From positions 62,001-126,000 of the forward strand of contig NZ_JAIVFQ010000007.1 in NCBI RefSeq assembly GCF_020829495.1: 64,000 nt of DNA. The letters run 5' to 3'. The notes under the pieces are model-generated. The model did no database searches, had not been told where the DNA came from, and worked only from the letters and a program-made list of their open reading frames with translations. The position numbers and the translations under genes were made by a program. Shown in pieces: positions 17,518 to 26,078 of the stretch (positions within the stretch are counted from its first letter, which is position 1; each line of letters opens with the position of its first letter). This DNA is from Nostoc favosum CHAB5714. GTDB taxonomy: Bacteria; Cyanobacteriota; Cyanobacteriia; Cyanobacteriales; Nostocaceae.

Positions 17518-18711
17518 TTAGGCTACCACGCTGCCAAGGTCAGCAGGAGAGGGTTCATCTGCTTTAGGAGTTGTTGAGACTGCATGAGCGATCGCAGCTA
17601 CAACTTCTTTAACTTGGCTACTGCTCAAACCGGGATACATCGGTAATGATAATATTTCTTTTGAGAGTTTTTCTGCTTGGGGAAAATCTCCAGGCTGATA
17701 GCCTAAGTTGGTGAATGCTGGTTGAAGATGACAAGGAATTGGGTAGTGAATGCCAGTTTGAATTCCTACTGCTGTGAGTTTTTCCTGGAGTTGCTGGCGT
17801 TCTATGGGGCAAGAATCATCAACTCTAATCACATAAAGATGATACACATGCCCTGTATCACTTTGGTTTTCCATAGGGATAATACCAGCAGTTGCCAAGG
17901 GTGCTAGTTCACTATCATACTGTTGGGCAATAGTCAAGCGATCGCTATTCCACTGTGACAAATATGGTAGTTTCTGGTGCAAGACTGCTGCTTGTAAAGT
18001 ATCCAAACGGCTATTTGTACCTGGTTCAGTATGAAAATACTTTTGCGATGCACCATAATTTCGCAAGCGTCCCATCTTCTGGGCTACATCTGAATCTTGT
18101 GTCAGCAGCATTCCTCCATCCCCAAATGCTCCCAGATTCTTGCTGGGATAGAAACTAAAAGCTGCTGCTATTCCTACTGAACCAGCGTGATATCCATCTC
18201 TTTGGGCAAGGTGTGCTTGTGCAGCATCTTCAAAAATTAGTAGTTTGTAGGTATCGGCAAAGTTCAATAGTTCACGTGGTGATACCATTTGACCATAGAG
18301 ATGCACAGGGATAATAGCTTTAGTCTTAGGCGTAATTGCCTTTGCTGCTTTTCTCAAGTCAATTAAAGCTGTTTGGCGATCGCAATCTACCAGAATTGGC
18401 TTCGCGCCAGCCCGTTGTACCCCAATCAAGGTTGCTATAAAAGTGTTTGCTGGTAAAATCACTTCATCGCCAGCACCAATATTACACGCTTGCAATCCCA
18501 GAGCGATCGCATCTGTTCCTGATGCAACACCAACTCCATAAGCTGCCCCAGACGCTGCCGCAAATGCTGCTTCAAAATCTGAGACTGCTTGCCCTAAAAT
18601 AAAATCTCCCTGTTCCAATACAGATTGGATTGCATGTTGCAATTGCATTTGAATTGGTTCATGTTGTAACTTCAGGTCTACAAAAGGAACTCTAATGGTC
18701 ATTTTATTCAT
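17518..18711 (-). CDS. DegT/DnrJ/EryC1/StrS aminotransferase
   Basis: 397 residues. Typical PLP fold: VPFVDLKLQHEPI start, GVASGTDAIALGL, EDAAQAH, and SFYPSKNLGAFGDGG carrying the PLP Lys. These enzymes aminate nucleotide-keto sugars, so it likely supplies an amino sugar to the polysaccharide. I place the start at ATG 18711 because GAGGA lies 9 nt upstream; TTG 18717 and ATG 18702 are alternatives. It is first in the minus-strand cluster. Confidence 0.87.
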   Translation of the reverse strand: MNKMTIRVPFVDLKLQHEPIQMQLQHAIQSVLEQGDFILGQAVSDFEAAFAAASGAAYGVGVASGTDAIALGLQACNIGAGDEVILPANTFIATLIGVQRAGAKPILVDCDRQTALIDLRKAAKAITPKTKAIIPVHLYGQMVSPRELLNFADTYKLLIFEDAAQAHLAQRDGYHAGSVGIAAAFSFYPSKNLGAFGDGGMLLTQDSDVAQKMGRLRNYGASQKYFHTEPGTNSRLDTLQAAVLHQKLPYLSQWNSDRLTIAQQYDSELAPLATAGIIPMENQSDTGHVYHLYVIRVDDSCPIERQQLQEKLTAVGIQTGIHYPIPCHLQPAFTNLGYQPGDFPQAEKLSKEILSLPMYPGLSSSQVKEVVAAIAHAVSTTPKADEPSPADLGSVVA

Positions 18712-18889
18712 TACCAATTGTCCTCAAAAAAATATTTCCTCGGATGGGAAAAATAAAAAAGCCTGTACAATTTTCAGCATGAAATTGTAATAAGTTTAAT
18801 CTATTGGATCGAGACTTATATAAACTATCTAGGATTGTCAGCCATTAATGCTAGCTGTTCTAGGTAAGAATTACACTACAATAATTACA

Positions 18890-18907
18890 TTACAATAATT
18901 ATTGTAA
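18890..18907. promoter_or_regulatory. 18-bp perfect palindrome between divergent genes
   Basis: TTACAATAATTATTGTAA is fully symmetric, preceded by a partial direct copy (CTACAATAATTACAT at 18876-18890). It lies about 180 bp upstream of the aminotransferase and 350 bp upstream of the kinase gene, so it could be an operator for the exopolysaccharide cluster. The regulator is unknown. Confidence 0.45.
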
Positions 18908-19259
18908 GTAAATTTACTTTGAAGATGGAAGTAAGAATTTTTGCTTCTGTACATAAATAATTACAGCCCTTTTGTATTGTATCCTTAGCATTAGCTTACC
19001 CTGGCTGAATCCAAATCTAACGCAGTCTGGCTGTAAAATTCCAAGCAATAAAGGCTACACCAGCGCTAACTAAAGAAGATTCAGCAGCAGTAAATAGTAA
19101 CTTGTGGATACCGCGTGGCCGACTTAATGTAAGGGATAAAAAATTTTTGCCCCAAATTTGTTTGTCAGAGACAAAATTAGGGAATGCTTAAAATAGCAAT
19201 TGATAACCCAGAAATAGGGATTATATCAATTACAGTATCGAGAAATTATTAAGGTAGCA

Positions 19260-20819
19260 GTGGCAATGATGGAGCCTGAAAATAAATTATTTGCCCTAAA
19301 GGATGGTTGGGACTCTCATGAATCAAGAGAACAACAACGCCTGAAAGCTTTGTCAGATTTAGGTTTGCGGCAACCAGAGACGATTCCAGTTTTTGAAGAG
19401 GCTACACAAACTGCTGCCCACTTTTTGGAAGCACCAATTTCCATATTGGGATTTGTGGATCAAGAACGCCACTGGTTCAAGTCGGCGGTGGGCTTATCTA
19501 GGTTGGGACTAATGAATCATTTGGCACAAAGCCGCCAACTGTCACGTCGGGAATCCTTTTGCACTCAAGTAGTAGAGAGTCTCCAAATATTTGTAATTAA
19601 TGATACAGAAAACCTTAAAAACCCAGTACTTGCTAGCAGCAAGTTGGTGCAGGATTATGGTATTCGTGCTTACTTAGGAGCGCCACTGATTGATGCTGAG
19701 GGACATTGTTTGGGTGCATTGGCGGTGATGGATTTAGTACCGCGCAATTTTACAAACCGAGACATTGAGTTTTTACAAATAATAGCTCGTTGGAGCATGA
19801 GTGAATTTGAACGTAACCGACTCCTGCAACGGAGACTCGAATCAAGCACTCCCGCGATCGCTCCAATATTTTCACTCAATGACGAACGTAATACTGAGAT
19901 TAAAATCACCCCAGCCATTAAAGATAGCGGCTCTGTTTCTACCAAGCAACTGAAACTGGAACTTTTGGATCAGCTAACTCAGGAGTTACGCACGCCCTTA
20001 ACATCTGTACTCGGTATGGCTAGTGTTTTAGGACGTGAAATTTATGGGCCTTTGACGACTAAGCAGAGAGAATATTTGGAAATTATCCAACACAGTGGTC
20101 GGTACTTACTTTCCTTAGTAAACGAAATTACCGAACTAGGAGCTATGGATGAAAATTCAACTGTGCTAAATATAGCTCCTGTGGATATCGAAATGCTGTG
20201 TCAACAAGCTATCAATACCCTTGAAGAAGCAGCTAATCGCCGTGAACAAGATATTCGCCTCTCTATAGAACCGGGACGCAATCGCATTTGGCCTTTAGAT
20301 AAAGACAAGGTGCGGCAAATTCTCTATCACCTGGTTTTCAGTGTGATTCAACTTTCAGCTACAGGTAGCATTGTTCGCATTCATGTTTCTTACAAAGAAG
20401 ATACGCTCAACATTACTATTTGGGTTTCCCATCCTTGGCTAGGGGATGGTATTACTGAAGTTGATCCCTACTTCCGTCTCAATTCTTTGTCGCTGCTGGA
20501 GCTAACAGGTGAAGTAGCAAGTTACAATACTCATGCACAAAGCCAGGAGCAAGAAGATATTTCATCAGTAGCAGTGGATAATTCAAATAACTTGAGTGCG
20601 AATCACTCAAATTTCTTTGCTGCTAGTTCAGGTATAAATTTAGCTAAATCACATGGAAATATCTCTCGTGAAAGTTTGGGTCTGTTGCTAAGTTGTCAAC
20701 TGGCAGAATTGCATAGTGGACAAATTTTGATTCAAGGTTCACCAGAATCAGGATATCGTTATGTGCTTTCTTTGCCACTGCAATTAGCAACTCCTTCGCA
20801 AGCAATTAGCGATGTTTGA
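19260..20819 (+). CDS. GAF-domain histidine kinase-like protein, degenerate
   Basis: 519 residues. A GAF domain spans about 45-190 (FLEAPISILGFVDQERHWFK, YLGAPLIDAEGHCLGALAVM). A HisKA-like helix follows at about 232-290, LLDQLTQELRTPLTSVLGM. The phosphoacceptor His of the H-box (normally HELRTPL) is Gln241, codon CAG at 19980-19982. The ATPase region is also altered: the N-box reads VRQILYHLVFSVIQ without the usual Asn, and no DxGxG motif is found. It is probably a non-catalytic sensor or scaffold. GTG 19260 has AAGG 5 nt upstream; ATG 19266 is an alternative start. Confidence 0.8.
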   Translation: MAMMEPENKLFALKDGWDSHESREQQRLKALSDLGLRQPETIPVFEEATQTAAHFLEAPISILGFVDQERHWFKSAVGLSRLGLMNHLAQSRQLSRRESFCTQVVESLQIFVINDTENLKNPVLASSKLVQDYGIRAYLGAPLIDAEGHCLGALAVMDLVPRNFTNRDIEFLQIIARWSMSEFERNRLLQRRLESSTPAIAPIFSLNDERNTEIKITPAIKDSGSVSTKQLKLELLDQLTQELRTPLTSVLGMASVLGREIYGPLTTKQREYLEIIQHSGRYLLSLVNEITELGAMDENSTVLNIAPVDIEMLCQQAINTLEEAANRREQDIRLSIEPGRNRIWPLDKDKVRQILYHLVFSVIQLSATGSIVRIHVSYKEDTLNITIWVSHPWLGDGITEVDPYFRLNSLSLLELTGEVASYNTHAQSQEQEDISSVAVDNSNNLSANHSNFFAASSGINLAKSHGNISRESLGLLLSCQLAELHSGQILIQGSPESGYRYVLSLPLQLATPSQAISDV

Positions 20820-21077
20820 TTACAGCTAGTAGGGAACATACAGGTTACAGATAATAGGGAAATACAAATTAATGCTTTCTTATGTACTAACTAGGTGAAG
20901 GGTTAATCTACGGCTATCTTCACTTAGTATTAGCTGAAGTGCTTTAGATTACAGGTGGTGCCTGAGCGTTATGAGTCAGAGCATTATCACTAAATTGCAA
21001 TTTACGTTATTACCTTTTTATAGCCATAGGCATTATGATCAATTCCAAGTTCTGCGTCGGCAGGCTAATTGATTGCA

Positions 21078-22505
21078 ATGTTTTTTATGAATTTAGTCTG
21101 GCAACGATTTACTTTATCATCTTTACCGCTCAAAGAATACCTTGCTACCAGTTACGTACATCGTTCTCTGGTGGGACTGTTAAGTTCTTGGCGGCAAACC
21201 AGCGTCTTGATTCAGTGGGGAGATGCGACAGCAGCTGCTTTACTCAGTTTAGTATATGCGCTTGCACCTTTTGCTTCGAGTACATTGGTGGGCTTGTTGC
21301 TGGTGGCTTGTGTAGCATTTTGGCTGTTGTTGACTTTATCTGATGAAGTAACACCAGCAAATGTCTCCTCAGTCACTCCCATTCACCTGCTGGTATTGCT
21401 CTACTGGGGAATTGCCGCAGTCGCAACGGCATTGTCACCAGTGAAAAAGGCGGCACTTAACGACTTGGCAACGTTGACCTTGTATTTGCTGCTATTTGCC
21501 CTTTGTGCCAGGATACTGAGGTCGCCTCGCCTCCGGTCTTGGATTATCATCCTTTACCTACACGTATCGTTAATTGTCAGCGTATATGGGTTGCGGCAAT
21601 GGTTTTTTGGAGCCACAGCACTAGCAACTTGGGTTGATCCAGAATCTCCCCTGTCTAAAACTACCAGAGTCTACAGTTATTTAGGCAATCCCAACTTATT
21701 GGCTGGATACCTCTTACCAGCAGTAATTTTTAGCTTAGTGGCAATTTTTGCATGGCAAGGCTGGATCAAAAAACTATTAGCATTAACAATGTTAATTGTC
21801 AATACTGCCTGCCTGATCCTCACTTTTAGTCGTGGGGGTTGGATTGGATTAGTGGTGGCAATTTTGGCTGTGATGGCATTGCTAGTTTATTGGAAAAGCG
21901 TAGAAATGCCTCGTTTTTGGCGAACTTGGTCGCTACCGATTGTCTTGGGAGGTTTGATTGCGGTATTGGTGCTAGCAGTGATATTTGTAGAGCCAGTACG
22001 CCTACGAGTGTTCAGTATTTTTGCTGACCGTCAAGATAGCAGTAATAATTTTCGCCGAAATGTGTGGGATGCTGTTTTTGAGATGATTCGGGATCGCCCG
22101 ATTTTCGGCATTGGCCCTGGTCACAACTCTTTTAATAAAGTTTATCCTCTCTACCAACGCCCTCGTTACACTGCTTTGAGTGCCTATTCGATTTTGTTTG
22201 AAGTGACTGTAGAAACTGGCTTTGTTGGTTTAGCCTGCTTTCTCTGGCTAATAATTGTCACATTTAATACGGCATTTCTACAAATGCGACGACTACGACA
22301 ATTCAGAAGTGTAGAGGGATTTTGGTTAATTGGAGCGATCGCTATTTTGTTGGGGATGCTAGCTCATGGAACCGTAGATACTGTCTGGTATCGTCCTGAA
22401 GTTAATACCCTCTGGTGGCTCATTGTTGGCTTAATTGCTAGCTACTGGACACCTTTAGCTCAAAATCAGACAAATTCATCTAACTTAGAACCAACAGTAA
22501 ATTAA
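21078..22505 (+). CDS. ictB: IctB-family membrane protein (O-antigen ligase-like)
   Basis: About 475 residues with ten or more TM segments. LSSLPLKEYLATSYVHRSLV at the N-terminus and YSYLGNPNLLAGYLLPAVIF, FSRGGWIGLVVA and RDRPIFGIGPGHNSFNKVYP fit IctB, originally named as a bicarbonate transporter. The same Wzy_C/O-antigen-ligase fold also occurs in polymerases, so transport is uncertain. The start is ambiguous between ATG 21078 and ATG 21087 (MNLVWQRF). A strong terminator follows the stop. Confidence 0.82.
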   Translation: MFFMNLVWQRFTLSSLPLKEYLATSYVHRSLVGLLSSWRQTSVLIQWGDATAAALLSLVYALAPFASSTLVGLLLVACVAFWLLLTLSDEVTPANVSSVTPIHLLVLLYWGIAAVATALSPVKKAALNDLATLTLYLLLFALCARILRSPRLRSWIIILYLHVSLIVSVYGLRQWFFGATALATWVDPESPLSKTTRVYSYLGNPNLLAGYLLPAVIFSLVAIFAWQGWIKKLLALTMLIVNTACLILTFSRGGWIGLVVAILAVMALLVYWKSVEMPRFWRTWSLPIVLGGLIAVLVLAVIFVEPVRLRVFSIFADRQDSSNNFRRNVWDAVFEMIRDRPIFGIGPGHNSFNKVYPLYQRPRYTALSAYSILFEVTVETGFVGLACFLWLIIVTFNTAFLQMRRLRQFRSVEGFWLIGAIAILLGMLAHGTVDTVWYRPEVNTLWWLIVGLIASYWTPLAQNQTNSSNLEPTVN

Positions 22506-22515
22506 GATAATTAAG

Positions 22516-22553
22516 TTGTCAGTTGTTTTTCTACTCAACAACTGACAATTTTT
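22516..22553 (+). terminator. Rho-independent terminator after ictB
   Basis: TTGTCAGTTGTT and its exact complement AACAACTGACAA (22537-22548) form a 12-bp stem with a 9-nt loop, followed by TTTTT. It lies 11 bp after the ictB stop. Confidence 0.85.
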
Positions 22554-22659
22554 AAATTTTGAATCGTCTAGTAACAGGTCGGCGGAAATAAACCTACCAT
22601 TTCATTACAGTCAGAAAGCCCAAAATTAAAGCCTTTTAACTTTTGACTTTTTAGAGCCA

Positions 22660-22740
22660 GTCGCTCATGGGGAAAACCCCTTGGCGCTAGCCTCTCCCTT
22701 TGGGAGAAGACCGCGCTAGCTCCCAACGCACTGGCTGCTT
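22660..22740. repeat. Dispersed repeat (CAGTCGCTCATGGGG family)
   Basis: CCAGTCGCTCATGGGGAAAA then CCTCTCCCTTTGGGAGAAGA and CCGCGCTAGC. A close copy is at 55625-55690 and a partial one at 51045-51065. Frames through it are spurious. Confidence 0.75.
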
Positions 22741-22760
22741 TTGACTTCAGGCTTGCAGTA

Positions 22761-23051
22761 CTAGTCCCTATAGGTAGTGGTTCCTGGAGCATTAGGGTCG
22801 CGGTAAGCGGTGGGTTGGTTCTCACTCTTTTTACCACCCAAACCAGCCAAACCAGCTAGACCAATTAATCCTAGCCAACCCCAATCAAAACCGTTGCGAT
22901 CGTCGGAAGTGGTCGTTGTGGTCGTTCCTGAAGTAGTATTTGCCCCGGGGTCAGTTGTTGTCTGAGCTTGTGCGGATAGAGTTAAGGGTAAAACTCCTAT
23001 ACTCAAGGTGAGAACGCCAGCACTAACAGCTGTAATGAAATTACTTTTCAT
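22761..23051 (-). CDS. Secreted WGxxGxxG-type small protein
   Basis: 96 residues from ATG 23051 (MKSNFITAVSAGVLTLSIGV), which gives a signal peptide ending near AQAQ at 28-30. A Thr/Ser-rich stretch follows, then WGWLGLIGLAGLAGLGGKK, the WGxxGxxG glycine-zipper motif known in cyanobacterial small proteins, and a polar tail. A longer frame to 23123 would hide the signal. The glycine-rich hydrophobic segment followed by KK resembles sorting signals, but 20 or so residues follow it, unlike classic PEP-CTERM tails. Function unknown. Confidence 0.68.
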   Translation of the reverse strand: MKSNFITAVSAGVLTLSIGVLPLTLSAQAQTTTDPGANTTSGTTTTTTSDDRNGFDWGWLGLIGLAGLAGLGGKKSENQPTAYRDPNAPGTTTYRD

Positions 23052-23232
23052 AAGTTGTGACAATTCCTTATGCCATCCGAAGTTACTCACCACTTTATCG
23101 ATTCCCAACTTTAAGAAAATCAATCTGCGGCTATAAACTAGGAATTTTCACAACTCACGCTGTGGACATACAACATACTTTTTACAGACATCCATTTCTC
23201 ACTCTGGTGTGGTAGTTTGGCGACACTGACGC

Positions 23233-23718
23233 TCAATAGTTTTTCATTGCCCGTTGAATGTCACGCTGGTCTTGGCGTCGTTTCAGGTCTTCTCGCTTAT
23301 CGTGGAGCTTTTTACCTTTGCCAAGGGCTATACTCACTTTTACCCAGCCGCGTTTGAGATACATTTTCAAAGGGATTAAAGTTAAACCCTGCTGTTCTAC
23401 TGTGCCAATTAGCTTGCGGAGTTCTTTGCGATGCAACAGCAGCTTGCGTGTACGCCGTGGTTCATGATTAAAATATTGCCCACTAGCGTTATAAGGCGAG
23501 ATATGCACATTGATCAACCATGCTTCACCATTGCGAAGCAAAGCATAGCCATCTTGGAGATTGACTTTACCCGCACGAATCGACTTCACCTCGGTTCCTG
23601 TCAACTCAATTCCAGCTTCGTAAGTTTCTAGAATTTCATACAAATAACGGGCTTGGCGGTTGTCGCTAATAACTTTGTAACTGTCGCTCTTGTCGCTCTT
23701 GTCGCTCTTGTCGCTCAT
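23233..23718 (-). CDS. smpB: SsrA-binding protein SmpB
   Basis: 161 residues. It binds tmRNA and delivers it to stalled ribosomes. Core motifs are intact: NRQARYLYEILETYEAGIEL, GTEVKSIRAGKVNLQDGYA, NVHISPYNASGQYFNHEPRR, and the C-terminal GKGKKLHDKREDLKRRQ with basic tail. The N-terminus is extended by SDK repeats (MSDKSDKSDKSDS) encoded by a 9-bp tandem repeat, so the true core starts at about residue 13. Confidence 0.95.
   Translation of the reverse strand: MSDKSDKSDKSDSYKVISDNRQARYLYEILETYEAGIELTGTEVKSIRAGKVNLQDGYALLRNGEAWLINVHISPYNASGQYFNHEPRRTRKLLLHRKELRKLIGTVEQQGLTLIPLKMYLKRGWVKVSIALGKGKKLHDKREDLKRRQDQRDIQRAMKNY
23683..23718. repeat. 9-bp coding microsatellite in smpB
   Basis: Four tandem copies of GTCGCTCTT (last one GTCGCTCAT, which includes the start codon on the minus strand), giving the SDK repeat at the SmpB N-terminus. 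Slippage here would change length in frame. Confidence 0.85.
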
Positions 23719-23897
23719 TGATAATTTGGTGTGCTTGAAATGTACCTAAAAAATTATTTGGATTGGCTTGTTAATTATAGGCTGTATCTTAGAATCGCTA
23801 TAAATTATGAACTGTATATCACTAATTTAGCTTTTATCAGTTCACAATTAAGAGTTTTCTGGCAACTTTAAGTTATATGATACCGATTACCTGTGAG

Positions 23898-23937
23898 CTA
23901 GGTAAGACTTGAGGCTTAAGCCCTAAGTCTTACCTAG
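23898..23937. promoter_or_regulatory. 40-bp near-perfect palindrome in a divergent intergenic region
   Basis: CTAGGTAAGACTT (23898-23910) pairs exactly with AAGTCTTACCTAG (23925-23937). The loop itself contains the palindrome GGCTTAAGCC. No T-tract follows and both flanking genes point away, so it is not a simple terminator. The rest of 23938-24405 shows only AT-rich sequence and a dispersed repeat at about 24145-24225. Confidence 0.55.
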
Positions 23938-24411
23938 TTTGATTTTGTGTAGTTTCATAAAGAATTGGTATGATGCCAATAATCATTAGTGATTAGCTAA
24001 GAATTAATTACAAAAGGCAAAAAATAAAAAATATTTATTCCTACTTAGCTTTCGGTAAATTATTAATTAAGTTAATATTAATTTACACAGGTGAGTATTT
24101 ACTGTGCTTTATTGATGAGTTGTTACAAACTACAAAGCTCTCTATGCCTCCCAAGCAGAGGGAGTCAGCCCCTTCCCTACGGGACGCTGTTCGCGTTCGG
24201 GGAAGTCAAAAGTCAAAAGTCAAATGTGAGTTACACTTCTTTAACCCTTTTTAAGGATTTAAGATTTTCTTTATAAATCATCCTTAGAGACATCATTAGC
24301 TGGTAATCCTGTCATAGTATGAAACATAAGAACACTATTATTGCCTGTGTTCACTGATCAAGCGCGTAAAAGCAAATTTCTGAGTAAAAAAATGCTAGGG
24401 GTGTATTGTCC

Positions 24412-25095
24412 ATGCCCTTGACGATCCTTGTAGTGGATGATGATTTGGGAACTCGTCTGTCTGTTAGCGACTATCTTGAACTGTCTGGCTACTCAGTGAT
24501 CACGGCTAATGACGGTCAAGAGGCTTTGGTTATGGTGGATGAGCATCATCCAGATTTGATTGTCACGGATATCGTGATGCCGCAGATGAATGGCTACGAA
24601 CTAGTGCGCCGGGTGCGTCAACAACCAGTGTTTCGGTTATTACCTGTTATTTTATTAACAGCTCGAACTAAGACCCAGGAAAGAATTTTGGGCTACCAGT
24701 CAGGGTGCGATTTATTCTTACCCAAGCCTTTTGAACTGGAAGAGTTAGCAGCAGCAATCCGCAATCTTTTGGAGCGATCGCAAATTATTCAATCAGAGTA
24801 TCGATTTTCTCATAAAGAGAGTTTGGGCATTTCCGCCTCGACAAAAGTGGTGGATGCTTATAATTCTTTGTCCACTCAAATTCAGAAATCCCACCTGCAC
24901 TCATCCCTAACTCATAGAGAACAGGAAGTCTTAGAGTTATTGACTCATGGTCTTTCTAATGCCGAAATGGGTCATCAGCTACACCTGAGTCCTCGCACAG
25001 TAGAAAAGTACGTTAGCAGTTTATTGAGAAAAACCTCAACCAGCAACCGAGCGGAATTGGTGCGTTTTGCCATAAAGCATGGTTTGGTGGAATAA
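24412..25095 (+). CDS. Two-component response regulator, REC plus LuxR-type HTH
   Basis: 227 residues. The receiver domain (2-118) has the acidic pair in VVDDD, the phospho-Asp in DLIVTDIVMPQMNGYE, LLTART, and the Lys in FLPKPFE. A LuxR-type HTH lies at about 160-220: LTHREQEVLELLTHGLSNAE and LSPRTVEKYVSSLLRKT. This NarL/FixJ-type layout activates or represses transcription on phosphorylation. I choose ATG 24412 (MPLTILVV) over TTG 24406. No partner kinase is adjacent. Confidence 0.9.
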   Translation: MPLTILVVDDDLGTRLSVSDYLELSGYSVITANDGQEALVMVDEHHPDLIVTDIVMPQMNGYELVRRVRQQPVFRLLPVILLTARTKTQERILGYQSGCDLFLPKPFELEELAAAIRNLLERSQIIQSEYRFSHKESLGISASTKVVDAYNSLSTQIQKSHLHSSLTHREQEVLELLTHGLSNAEMGHQLHLSPRTVEKYVSSLLRKTSTSNRAELVRFAIKHGLVE

Positions 25096-25112
25096 AAAAA
25101 GTTAGGAGGAGA

Positions 25113-25130
25113 GACGCGATTAATCGCGTC
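25113..25130. repeat. GACGCGATTAATCGCGTC palindrome, copy 1
   Basis: Perfect 18-bp palindrome just after the response regulator. Other copies are at 33137, 36285, 36314, 46388 (x4) and 60974 (variant). It is flanked by GTTAGGAG-type short repeats up to about 25198. Confidence 0.9.
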
Positions 25131-25184
25131 TGTACAGGAGTGAGGAATTAAAACTCCTAATTTTTAACTCTTAACTCATAACTC

Positions 25185-25655
25185 CTAACTCCTAACTTTT
25201 GTCAGCAGACCTTCACAAGCATCGATCAGTAAATCAATAACCCGATTAAATCCCTCTTGACCACCGTAATAGGGATCTGGAACTTCCTTCAGGGTGTGTC
25301 GAGAGCAAAACTCGCACATCAAACGCACTTTATGCTGATACTGCTTAGTTTGATCAAGAGTGAGGATGTTCTCATAATTTTCTTGATCCATCGCTAAAAT
25401 TAAATCAAAGTCTTGAAAGTCTGACTTTTGAAACTGGCGTGCTCGACCACGCAGTTTAATTCCCAACTTTGTAGCAGCCGCAGCACTCATGCGTCTGTCA
25501 GGTGGGCTACCAACGTGATAACTAGATGTACCAGCTGAGTCACAGAGGATACGTTCGCTCAAGCCAGCCTGCTCAATTAGATGATTCATAATGTTTTCTG
25601 CCGATGGCGATCGGCAGATGTTACCTAAGCAGACAAATAGCAACTTGTAAGCCAT
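25185..25655 (-). CDS. Low-molecular-weight protein-tyrosine phosphatase
   Basis: 156 residues from ATG 25655 (MAYKLLFVCLGNICRSPSAE). The C-x5-R-S P-loop is CLGNICRS and the general-acid loop is VPDPYYGG. A longer frame to 25700 runs into repeat DNA. LMW-PTPs dephosphorylate protein tyrosines, often BY-kinases of capsule systems; no direct link to the 12-kb cluster is shown. It is 112 bp upstream of nothing in its own direction: ebfC starts separately at 26072. Confidence 0.88.
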   Translation of the reverse strand: MAYKLLFVCLGNICRSPSAENIMNHLIEQAGLSERILCDSAGTSSYHVGSPPDRRMSAAAATKLGIKLRGRARQFQKSDFQDFDLILAMDQENYENILTLDQTKQYQHKVRLMCEFCSRHTLKEVPDPYYGGQEGFNRVIDLLIDACEGLLTKVRS

Positions 25656-25724
25656 AGATATGTTTTGTCCTTTGTCAATAGTCATTTGTCCTTTGTCCAA
25701 TGACCAATGACTAATGACTAATGA

Positions 25725-26072
25725 CTAAAATCCAGGAAGTTCTAGTCCACTGGTCAATTCTTCCATACGTTCCCGCATTGTTGCTGTGGATTTGTTGTAG
25801 GCTTCTTTCATTGCCACTGTCACCAGATCAGAAAGTACTTCTGCACCTTCCCCTAGAGCATCTGGAGAAATTTCTACTCGCTTGGGTTCTTGGTTTCCAC
25901 TGACAATCACCTTCACCAGACCACCGCCAGATTCTCCTAGAATCTCCATTTGCTCCAATTCTTCTTGGAGTCGCTTTGCGCCTTCTTGAACTTGCTGCGC
26001 TTTCTTAAAAGCGTCAGCCAATTCTTTCATTTTTCCTAAGCCAAAGCCAAATCCCTGTCCTTTTCCTGTCAT
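25725..26072 (-). CDS. YbaB/EbfC family nucleoid-associated protein
   Basis: 115 residues. [20 protein letters not shown] is followed by a coiled-coil helix ([20 protein letters not shown]) and [20 protein letters not shown], the family hallmark. YbaB dimers bind DNA as small nucleoid proteins. The next minus-strand gene (the phosphatase) lies 69 bp away, so co-transcription is possible. Confidence 0.9.
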   Translation of the reverse strand: MTGKGQGFGFGLGKMKELADAFKKAQQVQEGAKRLQEELEQMEILGESGGGLVKVIVSGNQEPKRVEISPDALGEGAEVLSDLVTVAMKEAYNKSTATMRERMEELTSGLELPGF

Positions 26073-26078
26073 AATTAT

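Noticed and set aside
19022-19180. Minus-strand open stretch ending SLVSAGVAFIAWNFTARLR
   Set aside because: Looks like a membrane helix but has no start codon and ends close to an intergenic stop; may be chance.
22568-22837. 89-codon minus-strand frame
   Set aside because: Encoded mainly by the CAGTCGCTCATGGGG repeat and in a wrong frame of the WGxxGxxG gene.
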